NCBI GenBank assembly: GCA_009869945.1
Contig: WIXG01000031.1
Span: 124,001-188,000, forward strand
DNA: 64,000 nucleotides
Origin: Mesaphorura yosii
Taxonomy: Eukaryota > Arthropoda > Collembola > Poduromorpha > Tullbergiidae
Direction of reading: 5' to 3'
The translations under genes were made by a program, and so were the position numbers. Each line of letters begins with the position of its first letter. Position 1 is the first letter of the stretch. The notes beneath the pieces are model-generated. The model had not been told where the DNA came from and searched no databases. It saw only the letters and a program-made list of their open reading frames with translations. Shown piece after piece: positions 22,470 through 33,210 of this stretch.

Positions 22470-22550
22470 AATTTTTCGATGATGAGGATGGTTATGGACA
22501 TTCGCGGTTTCTACCAGATTAATGATGGCCTTCCATTGTCTGAGTTAATT
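22470..22550 (+). ncRNA. SNORD14: Box C/D snoRNA U14, copy 2
   Basis: Box C ATGATGA at 22479-22485 and box D CTGA at 22540-22543. The same 18S-complementary element CATTCGCGGTTTC lies at 22499-22511, followed by ACCAGATTAATGATGGCC. It is a diverged paralogue of the U14 at 21250-21325: the domain A block is identical, while the flanks and the segment before box D differ. Confidence 0.88.
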
Positions 22551-22911
22551 CAGTCAAAGTTACTTGAACTCATTTTCCATAGCCCAATTTTAATTGATAG
22601 CTGTACTAAAAGGAAGTATATTCTGTTTTGCCGGCAGTGAGATTGCTATTATGGAAATGGGAGGCTATTCAATTTGGTTTCTGGCTGGTGGTAACGCGTG
22701 GATCGATTGAATCGTTCGTTGAACGAGGTTGTCAAGTGTCAACTAAGAAGAAGGAAAAACCGCTTCGCCATCACCAATCACAATCATTAGCTAGGCCACC
22801 TGAGACAAAAGGTATGCAGTGTGGTAAGATTAGCATGGTGCACAGACTGAAAATCCGTATTGACCAGTCCAGGCGACGACTCAAACAAGAATAACATATA
22901 ACGTCGGAAGA

Positions 22912-23054
22912 ACGGATGCACTTTAATGTCCCGTAGCAAACACGTTAAAGCAATGTGTTGTATACGTATCCTGAAAAGTGCAAAATGAATTCGTAGATTT
23001 CGTTCTTTGATCGCTTCGCTATAGTTAATCGAAGGGCAGAATCTACAGACATTT
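22912..23054 (+). ncRNA. H/ACA box snoRNA
   Basis: Two-hairpin architecture in an intron. The 5' hairpin is closed by TGCACTTT (22917-22924) with AAAGTGCA (22975-22982). It is followed directly by an H box AAATGA (22983-22988, matching ANANNA). The 3' hairpin is closed by GTAGATT (22993-22999) with AATCTAC (23040-23046), and ACA lies at 23049-23051, three bases from the inferred 3' end. The length of about 143 is typical. It is probably a pseudouridylation guide; I did not identify the target. Confidence 0.72.
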
Positions 23055-23287
23055 ATTAGTTTTCCTAATTAAGTTCATACCTACCATAGACTCCTGATAG
23101 ACAACTGTTCTAATTGTGCACTCTTTGCTTTTCACTAGGAATTGGAAAGCACACGAAGAGTGAAGAGAATTTTGTGGATAGCCCAAGCAGCCAAACATAC
23201 AACTGTATTATTCCAACTTACATTGGCGGATGCACTTAATATTTCAGGTTCGTTACATACAGTCTAAATAATTTTTCAAATTCGCAA

Positions 23288-23358
23288 TATGAATATGATG
23301 ATTTGACTTCGGTCCGTGTTTATGATTGTAATGATTGGGATTGAAGTTCTGACAGCAA
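23288..23358 (+). ncRNA. SNORD18: Box C/D snoRNA U18, copy 2
   Basis: Box C ATGATGA at 23295-23301 and box D CTGA at 23349-23352. The guide CGGTCCGTGTTTATGA is the same as in copy 1 and complementary to 28S AAACACGGACC. The terminal stem is weaker than in copy 1. Confidence 0.85.
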
Positions 23359-24018
23359 GTGTACATATGGAGGCAATGTAGCGTCAACCATAATCGTTTC
23401 CCCTGCTCAGAAACAAAACACTTAAACACTCAAAACAGTATCTCACAATCAGAACTAAGCAGAATTTTATAACTTCAGGTGCCCACAAAACTATAAACCG
23501 TGACAAGTATTGGACTTGGAATATTCCTCTTGGGTCCGATTGATCTTCAAGCCGGGATGTTACTCAGATTACCTGGGATATGGTAAGTAAAAAATGTTGA
23601 AGGACCTTGCCAAGGTTGTTACCGAATCTATGAGACGTATAAAACGATGAGCCCGGAAGGGAGCACCTAGCCCCTCCCCTCCCCTCCTTATATGACAGTG
23701 TGAAATAAAGAACCCATCTGATTTCCAGTTAAAAATTTTAAATTTAACATGAAAAACAGAATATTTTAGCTAAGAGGGTCGTAATTATAATATTTCAGAT
23801 CACTTCAATTAACTCTGGTCGATGGCTCGGCTGATACATTCCCACTCGGTCATGCGGGGTGGGTGGGCGCTCCGCTGAACCGGTGAGCTCTTCAGCAAGA
23901 ATTGAATTGGACGCGAGTTTCGTTTGGAACATTGCGTTGGAGGAGCTCAGGATCGGTAGAGAGTGCAAGGTGATATATAAACAGTGACTTCAATGTATTT
24001 TTATTAAGCTTGACAGCA

Positions 24019-24024
24019 AATAAA
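24019..24024 (+). terminator. Poly(A) signal of the snoRNA host gene
   Basis: AATAAA in the last presumed exon of the host transcript. It lies only about 225 bases from the SCOC stop codon on the other strand; SCOC has its own minus-strand signal at about 23998-24004, so the two 3' ends probably overlap. Confidence 0.5.
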
Positions 24025-24250
24025 CAATCGCGTCAAAGTCAAAAAATCAGAGTGACATGTAAACCATACTTTTGTCCACATTGACATTGACTAGGTAGAA
24101 CTGAATGTAATCGAAAGCAGTTCTTCGATCTGAAAATACTGCTGAAGCTATCGAAAGCTTTTAAGGCAAAAAGCAGCCCATCCCAAGTGCTTCACTTCAA
24201 GCTGTTGCAGTGAAAATTGCATCGCAACAGCGTATCTCATTTCAGTTCCT

Positions 24251-24932
24251 TCAGCGGTTGACTTTCTTTTTGGCATTCATCTTCGGCGATGTCGGTTGAA
24301 ACACGCTCGATGCTGACATTAGACTTTCGATGTATTGACCAAGAACTTGATTCTCCGACTTCAGCTTCAAATTTTCTTCCTGAACATTGTCTACTCTTTG
24401 TGACAAATCTGTAAAAGGGAAGGGTTTGTTGAATTTGTGACTTGGCGATGAAGGGCATTGAGCGAATTTCTATGCATCAGCTTTTCAACTTACCGTCCAA
24501 GGTATTCTGCAACTCAAGAACTTGCGTAATAAGTCTCGCCTTCTCTTCTTGCTCATCTGGATCGAGATCTAAAAGAAGTCAAAACATTTCAATTATGATT
24601 GATTGTTAAAGGGACATATTTTTCACTGAGTACTTGTACTAACCTCCGCTTGATAAACTGTCGTGTGTAAATGATGGAATGGAGTCAAACGTCCGTGTCA
24701 GTTCATTCATGTCAGAGGAGTGAGAAGCTGATTCTCCGATCGCGTCGTGACGACCATTTGGTGGTGAATCTCCAATAATTGCTAAAGCAAGAAGACAGCT
24801 TTTACTTTCAACGCTACATGATAAATTTAAAAGAACAAGGAGATCAACAGGTCATGGATTACCTTGTGGGTCAGCATCGGCTAACGGAATGTCGTTAATA
24901 TCATATTCGGGATTCTTGCCCTTGCTGTCCAT
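24251..24932 (-). CDS. SCOC: Short coiled-coil protein (SCOC)
   Basis: SCOC is a Golgi-associated coiled-coil protein that binds Arl1/Arl3-type GTPases and acts in autophagosome formation. Exons: 24863-24932, 24644-24781, 24494-24568 and 24251-24408, giving 146 residues. The C-terminal half carries the family block: [13 protein letters not shown], then [20 protein letters not shown], then [18 protein letters not shown], one continuous coiled coil. The N-terminal 70 residues ([20 protein letters not shown]) are acidic and poorly conserved, as in other SCOC isoforms. Its 3' end converges on and probably overlaps the 3' end of the snoRNA host gene. Identification is certain from the coiled-coil block. 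Confidence 0.95.
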
Positions 24933-25533
24933 CTAAATTTAGATGAGATTAGAACTGTAGAAATGACAAACTGGCACTCAACGGCTGATCACCGATAGCA
25001 CAATCTTGTGAGATTTCGCAATTGTCAGTGCATTGACAATTTAATTGGCTTTTCTACTTCAAGCGCACCAAACTTAGGCCAGGTGCGAGCGAAATGTCAA
25101 CTATCAACATTGAGCTGAACAGTATCAAGCGAAGAGGAGTTCATCCGCAGTATGATTCGAAGGTTCCGCACCCTTTCACTCGAGCTCGATTCATCCATGC
25201 ACCAAGAATACAATAAACTCAAATTCAAATCTTTTCGCACGTGAATCTAAACACACATATTGACGATGTCAGTGGTTTGCAAATTCTGAAGTGAGTTCCT
25301 TATCAATCACAGAAGAATTCGGTTCACTTCCTGCCCAAAGTCTCTCAGTTTACCCCTTGGAGTGGACCGACGACGCGACGCTATACTTAAAACTTTTCTT
25401 GCAACACCACCGCACCGTCAAGCACAAGGTCCTTTTTCTTATTAGAGCTCTAATAATGAAGTGTACGGCCTTGGCCAAGCATAACAATTTGGGTTGCAAT
25501 TATCTGCTTATGAACGTGACCTGAGTGTTAGTG
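24933..25533. other. Shared upstream region of SCOC (-) and the RCC1 gene (+)
   Basis: A head-to-head intergenic region of 600 bases. It should hold both promoters and 5' UTRs; I see no separate gene. Confidence 0.45.
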
Positions 25534-26940
25534 ATGGGCGACCGAATATGGGTTTGGGGCGCAAATAATGCGGGTCAGCTGGGACTTGGATACCTCTCAG
25601 AACAAGTGTCATCCCCAACGGAACAAATTCTGCCTTCGAAGTACAGTGTGGACACGAGACACGTCAAAGATGACCCCGAATACTTGTCTCATTCAGAGTC
25701 AGAGCCTGACAAGTCTGGTGCTACAGTTAAGCAAACGGTAGTTGCAATTCAAGGCGGTGGATCTCACACTGTGATTCTACTTCGATGTCAAAGTTCTGAG
25801 GCAAAGAAGGATCGAACCCGTAGCTCGAACTTTTATGATGAGTCCGACTCCATTGGCGTACAAGATCGCGAACTATGGTATGAAGTGGTGAACTACGGAC
25901 TGATCTCGACTAAGCAAGAATTTCCAACAGAGTCAACATGCTTTCCTCCTCAAAAGGTTAATGGGTTGCTCCGAACTCCACAAATTGCGTGTGGTTGGGA
26001 TTTTACTTTGTTCTTGAACTCGGAAGGTCAACTTTTTTCGTGCGGTGACAATTATTATGGACAGCTGGGACGGAATGGCGAATGTAACATGACGTACGCT
26101 CCAGTTTCAGTAGGCGGCGTACCCTGTATTGGCGTATCCGCTGGACTAAGACATGCTGCTGCGATCTGTGAAGTAAGTGAAGAGACGTCTTATGTCATGG
26201 TTTGGGGAGACAACTCAAAGAAGCAACTGGGATTGCTTAACTCGACTACAGCAATTGTGAAAGAACCAACTAGGATTATTCTACGAGATCGCCGTCAAGA
26301 AAGTGTGATTCCCGTCAAAGTAAGATGTGGGAAGAATTTTACGATCGTTCTTGCCTCAGATGGTTTCTTTTACGGATGCGGTCTGGACAAATTCGGCATA
26401 TTTGGGCGTGAGTCTGTAAACGGAAACGGGAAAAGGAAGTCGGCATACCTGCCTGAATTCACGCAGTTAGAACTTTCCTATCCAGCAGACTGTTGCATTA
26501 AGGTGAAAGATTTTCAATGTGGCTGGAATCATGTGCTTGTGCTGCTGGAAAATGGCCGAATTCTGTCATGGGGGAGAAATAATTTTTACCAACTAGGTAG
26601 AAGTGCGTCTCAAAACCTGAGCGCGTGTGATTATGACTGGATGCCAAAGTACGTCAACGAAGGGCTGCCAGACTACAAGCCTGACCCTGTGATATCAATT
26701 GCATGTGGATCTGAACACAACTTAGCACTTACAAAATCTGGTCAGGTTTATGCGTGGGGTTGGAATGAACATGACAATTGCGGTATCACCATCAAAAATT
26801 CTGAAACTGGCCACGTAATCAAGATTCCGACACTGGTTCTTCACGTTGATTCGTCCGGTAATCCAAAGCTAGACAGTGGAGCCGTGCTGATTGGCTGTGG
26901 GGCCGGAAACAGTTTCACAGTAACATCAGCAAGTCAATAG
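25534..26940 (+). CDS. SERGEF: RCC1-repeat protein, SERGEF-like
   Basis: Intronless 468-residue RCC1 beta-propeller protein, most like SERGEF (DelGEF), a guanine-exchange-factor homologue reported to bind the exocyst subunit Sec5. Repeats are visible as RIWVWGANNAGQLGLG (residue 4 on), LFSCGDNYYGQLGRNG (about 170), MVWGDNSKKQLG, RILSWGRNNFYQLGR (about 342) and QVYAWGWNEHDNCG (about 404), each paired with a CG-x-x-H/F-x-x-L blade strand such as VACGSEHNLAL-type segments. The WGWNEH block and the terminal IGCGAGNSFTV resemble the end of SERGEF, and the length matches (human 458). Residues about 45-65 form an acidic insert in blade one. RCC1 membership is certain; the SERGEF orthology is an inference from the C-terminal blades. 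Confidence 0.85.
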   Translation: MGDRIWVWGANNAGQLGLGYLSEQVSSPTEQILPSKYSVDTRHVKDDPEYLSHSESEPDKSGATVKQTVVAIQGGGSHTVILLRCQSSEAKKDRTRSSNFYDESDSIGVQDRELWYEVVNYGLISTKQEFPTESTCFPPQKVNGLLRTPQIACGWDFTLFLNSEGQLFSCGDNYYGQLGRNGECNMTYAPVSVGGVPCIGVSAGLRHAAAICEVSEETSYVMVWGDNSKKQLGLLNSTTAIVKEPTRIILRDRRQESVIPVKVRCGKNFTIVLASDGFFYGCGLDKFGIFGRESVNGNGKRKSAYLPEFTQLELSYPADCCIKVKDFQCGWNHVLVLLENGRILSWGRNNFYQLGRSASQNLSACDYDWMPKYVNEGLPDYKPDPVISIACGSEHNLALTKSGQVYAWGWNEHDNCGITIKNSETGHVIKIPTLVLHVDSSGNPKLDSGAVLIGCGAGNSFTVTSASQ

Positions 26941-27195
26941 TAAAAAAGGCACACAATGTTGAGATGTTGACTGACCGACGAACCAGAAATCGTTCAAGTT
27001 ATTGATTAAACAAACTTTCTTAAATTCATCCAATCGCACTACACTTGCCCTTAACCTTCCTCCTGAGGGGACCAGCTATCAAACCCAAATTCAAAAGCTC
27101 AATAATAATTCAGGCACGCACGATTCGAGGTCCAATTTCCAAACTCGGCTACAGTTTTGAGCATCTTATATTAATCCAAGAATCCGCCTGCGAAA

Positions 27196-27954
27196 ATGAC
27201 GATTATTTTCGACCAGTGTGGCATGGTTGAAGAGGCGAAGAAGAATCCATGCTCCCTCGTTGGCGTTGGCATTTGTCCTCCACACATCACTGCCGTTTGG
27301 GACGCAGTCTCGACCTTCATTGAACAGCAATTCTGCGCAGGACACGGCGTTAAAATCCCAGGGCTTGGAATGATTACTTTCAAAGTCTACCGGACTGATG
27401 TTTCACACACTCAGGCCATTGTGGATAAAATTCCCGTCATGCTGCTTTCCGAGCATCTGGTTCAGAAGTACTCGCTCAAGGCGAAACGCCCACCGTTCAA
27501 TTTAGACGTAAGCAAACTGGCCAAGGCACGTCAGCAATTCTTTCTGAATTGTGATTCGATGCACTCTGTTTTAATTCTAGATTCCTGAAACTTCATTGAA
27601 CATGTCCGCCATTGCAACAATGGTTTGTCTGCCACGTTCCACGGTTGAAACATGCGTTCAGGAAGTTGTTCAGGTAGTTTCCGGTTGCCTCCATCATTTG
27701 TAGCTGGAGATGGGTTCATTCTAATGCCTAATTAAATGATTCCATTTCAATTCTAGGCCTTCACACGAGCTATAGTTCAAGATAACCATGTTGAGTTTCA
27801 TTTCCCAAGAATCGGCCGCATCATTATAAAATGCTGTGAAGTTCATTATCGTTTCAACAAGGATTTTTTGCGCCGTTTTGGATTTGAGGAAGTTGTTCAA
27901 GACAAACTGTGTCCCGCCATGAACAGCTGCAACTCACAATATCGGGACTGTTAA
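27196..27954 (+). CDS. Double HU-domain protein, CCDC81-like (short form)
   Basis: A 200-residue protein built from two HU-like (IHF/HU fold) domains as in CCDC81, a centrosome/cilium-associated vertebrate protein. Exons: 27196-27507, 27581-27673 and 27757-27954. Domain 1 (about 20-100) has VWDAVSTFIEQQFCAGHGVK followed by IPGLGMITF, the helix-strand signature of these domains. Domain 2 (about 105-190) has the matching pattern VVQAFTRAIVQDNHVEFHFP then RIGRIIIKCCEVHYRF. Unlike CCDC81 it has no coiled-coil tail and ends soon after the second domain. A longer relative with the same two domains lies at 40205-42044. It is probably not a nuclear DNA-binding protein, but that is family-based inference. 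Confidence 0.8.
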
Positions 27955-28110
27955 CTCTTCCTCGCTTTTAGCTACCCGACTTGATTAGTTCTCAGCCAAA
28001 CTAGTAATTTGCAAGTAATACTTTGTAATACTTTGATAAGATTTAATTTTAAAACACACAATGTCTTAAATAAAGTACACGAAAATAAAAACTGAGAGCA
28101 ATTCCTTTTG

Positions 28111-29273
28111 CTACGTAGCAGACTTCTTTTTCTTTGAATCTTTCTGTCCTTGCAGTTCTACATTTCTATTGTGCCAGTACTCGAGATTAATATCTTGCAC
28201 AATTTTGGCAACTTTTCGAGGTTGCTGTTCTTTTGACTTCGGACACTCCATCATATCCCAGCCAATGGGAACCATATAGTAACCTGTAACATATTTCAAA
28301 CGAGGATGCAACTATAATGCAATCCTCACGTTTCTGGCTGCAGAATTTAAATTTACCCGCTTTACTGACTGCATTAGCTACTCCTAAGGAATCCTCTGCG
28401 GTTGACATGATGAAGTCTCCTTCGCCAATCCCAACCTAAATCAAGATAGAAATGTACCCATTTCCAAAGACCCATGTCACAAAATCTTATGACATACAAC
28501 TCGTGCCAGGACAGTGTCTCCAATTCCAAAACTCTTCTCTATTTCCGCTGTATCGCGATGCTTGTCTGTAATGTATTCCCGTCGAATTATACCACGGATG
28601 GGTTCGTCCAGTTTCACGGGACCGACATGAGTGATCAAACATCGACACAACTTTCGGGTTCTCGATGCCACCTAAAATTAAGAAGGTATTGAAGATTATT
28701 CAAACCTGTGCTAGGAGTTTGCTATGTTAAGTCAATAATGAAATTATTTACCGTGCATGTTACAATTGCTCCTATGTGAGGCGAAACGAAGGGGTCTCTT
28801 TCTTCCCTCTTGACCGACACCACGGTCAACTACAGGAAGAAGAAAAATATAATTGATGTTATCCATCACAAGTCAAATAAAACGTCGAAGTAGTCGGGTA
28901 CCTCGTATTCAGGAACTTCTTCTATTGTGAGCGCACCCAATACGGAAGCGTAAATGCTGTCTCCAAACTCATACGTGCCTTCACCAGCCTCGAAGTACTC
29001 ATTGGCAAGGCAGATCTTCTGACCTGAATGGGTTCAGAAGAGAGATGACGAAATTTCGTACGTTGAACATCCTATTTGGTATTACAAATTGAATTCAGCT
29101 TTCATATTCTCACCTGGCATGCAATATTCGCCTACCAGGAGTTTTGGTTTCGACGTTGAACCATCCTCGTAAATATCCTTGTTTAGACGAATTGCTGGAG
29201 TTGATGGATTGCTTCCGTCCAGCGTATCCTCTTGTTTTTGACGATAACTGGTTCCACTTCCGTTGTCGGCCAT
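28111..29273 (-). CDS. EXOSC1: Exosome complex component CSL4 (EXOSC1)
   Basis: CSL4 is one of the three S1/KH cap subunits of the RNA exosome, the 3'-to-5' RNA decay and processing complex. Exons: 29114-29273, 28902-29023, 28752-28829, 28501-28671, 28357-28435 and 28111-28283, giving 260 residues. The N-terminal CSL4 domain starts at GEYCMPGQKICLANEY (about residues 49-64). The S1 domain follows with LTVVSVKREERDPFVSPHIG and AIVTCTVASRTRK, and the zinc-ribbon-like end has MVPIGWDMMECPKSKEQQ. The N-terminal 48 residues and the Lys-rich tail (KDSKKKKSAT) are extensions relative to the 195-residue human protein. It is head-to-head with SLC33A1. Identification is certain. Confidence 0.94.
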
Positions 29274-30006
29274 GTTGTGTGCGTGACTGTGGGAAGCGCA
29301 ATACAAACAGCTGTGAATTAACGGTAAAACTGTAGTTCCGGTTAAGATTAATGGGAATAATAGGAACGCAAAATTACCTGCGGTAGGGGTCAATTCCCCG
29401 TTTGTCTTACTACCAACTCGGCTGCCAATGTCTTTCCTCACAAATAGTCGCGACGGGCTTAGGTTCTATGCTAAGAAACCAAAAGCCAATTAGTCAATTG
29501 ACCCGTACACCCACCCGTTAAATTATAAAATTGACTTGAGACCGGTAGACCCGTTTTTTATAGTGACCTAGTGAGGCCCGTAAAACAAATGCAAGCTTAA
29601 GCCAATAAAACTAAAACTATGAAACTCGCACCTCGTTTCTTGTGGATGTGTGCAAAATTCATATGGTTCTCAACTCCGCCAGGCTGACGAGCTAAACCGC
29701 CAATTGAAATGAATTTGATTCTTCAAAGTAGGCACACGTAGGACATATTGTCAGAAATTGTTTAAAGAACCAAGATGTATAAGTTTAAAAGCCAATTTAA
29801 AGCGTATTTTTCGTGTGTCTATTAAAAGTTAGCTAGTCAGTCCATTAAAAGTCAGTAGATAAGTGGATTCTCCAAATGTGCTAGTGGGTGTCATTCCGCA
29901 ACAGCTTCAATCATCTGCTAGATTCTGGGGTCTTGAGTCCTGGCATTGACATCGTTGCAGCCCCCAGTTCCACCGATCGTGATCAGTGGCCAGGCCAGTA
30001 GTAATC
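29274..30006. other. Shared upstream region of EXOSC1 (-) and SLC33A1 (+)
   Basis: A divergent promoter region of about 730 bases, including 5' UTR sequence of both genes. An AG at 29960 and a CAG at 29995-29997 could be 3' splice sites for a 5' UTR intron of SLC33A1. No separate gene is seen. Confidence 0.4.
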
Positions 30007-31993
30007 ATGCCGATACAACCAAATCCACGAAAAGACATCCCATCGATACTTCTCCTTCTACTTCTGTACGTTCTGCAAGGGATTCCCTTAGGACTTATCA
30101 GCGCGGTGCCTATGATATTGACTAATCGGAATGTCAATTACAAGGAACAAGCCCTATTTTCATTTGGTAAGAATTGGCAACGACAAGATGAAATTATCGC
30201 GATTATTTGTCGGTAAAACCTTCATATCTACTGTACTAGCTATTTGGCCCTTCAGCTTGAAACTATTTTGGGCACCGTTAGTCGACTCACTTTATGTTGA
30301 AACGTTTGGGCGGAGGAAAACATGGCTGATTCCAATGCAGTACTTGATAGGATTCTTCATGCTGATTTTGTCTGTGCAAATCGACAATTTACTGGAGTCT
30401 ATGAACATCGGGTTAATAACAGCAGTATTCTTCATGCTCAATTTCTTAGCAGCAACTCAAGACATTGCTGTCGACGGATGGGCCTTGACCATGCTACGGA
30501 AGTAAGTTTGACAAGAAATGAAATTAAGCTAGTATTCAAGATTTTAGAAAAGATTTCTATTGCAGAGAAAACGTGGCGTACGCTTCTACATGTAACGCCG
30601 TTGGGCAGACGGCTGGATACTTCTTGGGCTATGTCGTATTCCTGGCGTTGGAATCTGCAGATTTTTGTAACAATTATTTACGAAGCGAACCGTCTAGTAC
30701 TGGCCTTGTAACTTTATCTGGTTAGTAAGCATTTTCAACGTTATTTCAGTTTCTCAGTTTTCATTTTATTCCGTTCCGTATGGTTGCAGGCTTTCTCTAC
30801 TTTTGGGCTTGGGTTTTCTTAACAACAACGACTGCCGTCGCTATTTTCAAGACAGAGAAACCAGAACGAAATTTGCAGAAATCGAGATTAAGTGTTTGGA
30901 AAAGCTATCAAGTACTTTGGGAGATTGTAAACTTACCATGTGTCAAGGCTTTAGTTTTGGTGACGCTCACGGCGAGGGTAAGTAACTTAATGCTGTTTTA
31001 GCGTGTATTACACGGGCATGCACTAGTACACTTGGTCATTAAGGTGATTTATCTACAGATCGGTTTTGCAGCGGCAGATTCAGTAACGGGTTTAAAGTTG
31101 GTTGAGCTTGGTGTACCGAAAGACCGCCTGGCATTGCTCGCTGTCCCGATGACACCATTGCAGATACTACTGCCACTTGTGATAGCCAAGTATACCGCGG
31201 GAAGTACACCCATGACTGCATATGTTAAAGCATTTCCAGTTAGGTGAGATCAGAAACCCGATTGTTTTCAGACATTTCTTTTTAGGTTCTTTCAAAAGTA
31301 ACTTTTTAATCCATTATATCATCCCATAGATTACTATTTGGGTTCGTCTTTGCTGCGGTCGTATGGTCTACACCTTCATTCAAGTCGCCTGATGGGTCAT
31401 ATCCGTTCAGTTTTTATTTACTTGTTGTGTTCATTTATGCCTTGCATCAAGTAAGTCCGTGGGTTGGAAATTGGATTTCCTTTCATGACCGAAGTATGGA
31501 ATTATAATTTGTATGCTCGTTCGTAGGTTGCTCTATATTTTATGTATGTCGCATTAATGTCATTCTTCGCCAAAATCAGTGATCCTGCCGTCGGTGGAAC
31601 TTATATGACATTACTGAATACAGTGGCCAACATGGGTGGTAATTGGCCAAGCACACTTGCCTTGTGGTTGGTTGATCCTTTAACGTCAAAAGAATGCAGC
31701 AATGTACCGACTAACAATTGCTCAGACTCTGTTTTGGCAAAGGTAAACGTCTTTACCTATGCTTGATTTTTCTTGGGAACTTATTTTTTGCAAATTTGTT
31801 GCAGATTTGTACATCGAATGGAGGGAAATGTAATACCGTTCTGGACGGATATTACGTTGAGATGGCCATTTGTATTGTCCTTGGATTCATCTGGTTTTAT
31901 TCATGGGGGCGTGAGATGATATTGAAACTGCAAAGAGAACCGGAGGAGTCTTGGAAAGTTTTAAGCAGCACTAATATTCGGAGGGAGGATTGA
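30007..31993 (+). CDS. SLC33A1: Acetyl-CoA transporter 1 (SLC33A1)
   Basis: Multi-pass ER/Golgi membrane transporter that imports acetyl-CoA for acetylation of luminal proteins and glycans. Exons: 30007-30166, 30240-30501, 30566-30720, 30790-30977, 31059-31243, 31330-31450, 31527-31742 and 31805-31993, giving 491 residues. Conserved blocks: SILLLLLLYVLQGIPLGLIS, IWPFSLKLFWAPLVDSLYVE, LAATQDIAVDGWALTMLRKE, GQTAGYFLGYVVFLALES, DSVTGLKLVELGVPKDRLAL, DPAVGGTYMTLLNT and NMGGNWPSTLALWLVDPLT. About 11-12 hydrophobic helices. The cytosolic N-terminus before the first helix is only about 13 residues, against about 75 in human. I chose the ATG at 30007 as the first in frame; an upstream coding exon is possible. 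Confidence 0.93.
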
Positions 31994-33210
31994 CTAAGAT
32001 CTGAGTTAGGCATTCCACTTTTAATTTATTGAGATTATGTTTACCAGATTTCTTGTAAGATAATTTCGCATTTTTAAACTGAATCCTACTGGTTGGAGAT
32101 TCTGTGTGATTCCTGGTTCGTTTCTGGTGTGTGGTGAGAACGAGTCCGATGTCGAAACAAGTTTTATTTGTTTGAAATTGTTGGTGCTTATGATTTCAAT
32201 AATTTATTACCCACTAAAACTATCTTACACCTTGCATTTACAGCACGGGCGGCTTGTTCTAAAATCCATTGTGTATAGGCCGTGTTTTGAGAAACTGTGC
32301 ATGTTGGATTGGAACGATACCAAAAGTCATTCTAGTAACCAAAATTTAAGTTTAAATACATAGGTAAAATATATTTTACTATTGCTGTGGTTGACATAAT
32401 TTAATTTCTAAGCACTGATTTTGATTACCAGAAATAAATCTTTTTGCACACTACAAAAGAGATTCTTTTAAAACCTTGAAAATATGCCGCAAGACTCGAA
32501 GCCTTCGTTCGTTGGCTTACGCGGCTTCCGTTGAGATAATTAGCCTTCAGATATGACATCAGGACGAAGTCATTGCAAACTTTATCTGCACGACACACCT
32601 GAATAAAGTCTTTGGAACCAAACCAGGTTACTTTTGTCAATCTTAAACTACTTTCTGACATGTGTTCCATTTTCCCCACCTACACAAGTCGTACCAATTT
32701 GTGGAAATGTGCTCACTTCGTCTTCGCCTGCACAATCTGCAGCTATTTAGCGAATATATCTCAATAACATTCTCATTTCGTCTGGCACATGAAAGCGAAG
32801 TACAATGTGAGAGTATTTGTATCATTTTTGCTTACCATCGATCCGTTGCCTCAGATCACTGCGGCCTGTTATTATTGAAGAGCATCCAAGAATCTGTCTC
32901 AAGTAACATAACACGCTTGTGTAATACTCCCCAAATTCTAAAATTATCCAAGACATCGAGTCCGCTGCGCCGTCAGTCTCCAAGTCGGTCGCGAGGATAG
33001 ACGACGACTTGGCCTAGGAAATTTTTATTCTCCTCTTGTTTCATTTCTCAATACCGTCCTTTGGCAATCGGAAGACGCCGTGCCCGTGATTTCATATTTT
33101 TTTTATCTATTCGACGCATTAATCAAGATTTTCTTGCCCTACTGCAAATTAATTTGTGGCTGTCCGCCCAGTCTTGGTCTGTGTACCGTTGCCACCTCAG
33201 ATTCAGAAGA
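31994..33210. other. 1.2-kb spacer after SLC33A1, no gene recognised
   Basis: It starts with the SLC33A1 3' UTR (AATAAA near 32433) and ends with 5' UTR and promoter DNA of the acidic repeat protein. Minus-strand frames at about 32425-32679 and 32643-32825 have no family features. Confidence 0.4.

Larger units (their letters stand above)
20707..24025 (+). ncRNA. snoRNA host gene (non-coding, intron-encoded snoRNAs)
   Basis: A spliced, apparently non-protein-coding transcript whose introns carry snoRNAs, like insect Uhg or vertebrate SNHG genes. Probable exons: up to 20760, 21097-21210, 21393-21510, 21742-21828, 22036-22079, 22334-22437, 22637-22811, 23139-23247, 23479-23583 and about 23810 to a poly(A) signal AATAAA at 24019-24024. 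Introns begin with good GT donors (GTAAGT, GTGAGT, GTAAGA). Each intron from 21211 onward was examined: they hold U14, a box C/D RNA against 28S, U18, one unassigned, U14, an H/ACA RNA and U18. Exons are full of stops in all frames and match no protein family. Some borders, especially before 21210 and after 23583, are uncertain. Confidence 0.8.

Noticed and set aside
22628-22894. 88-codon frame in the snoRNA host gene
   Set aside because: It crosses an exon-intron border (GTATGC donor at 22812) and has no domain; host exons look non-coding.
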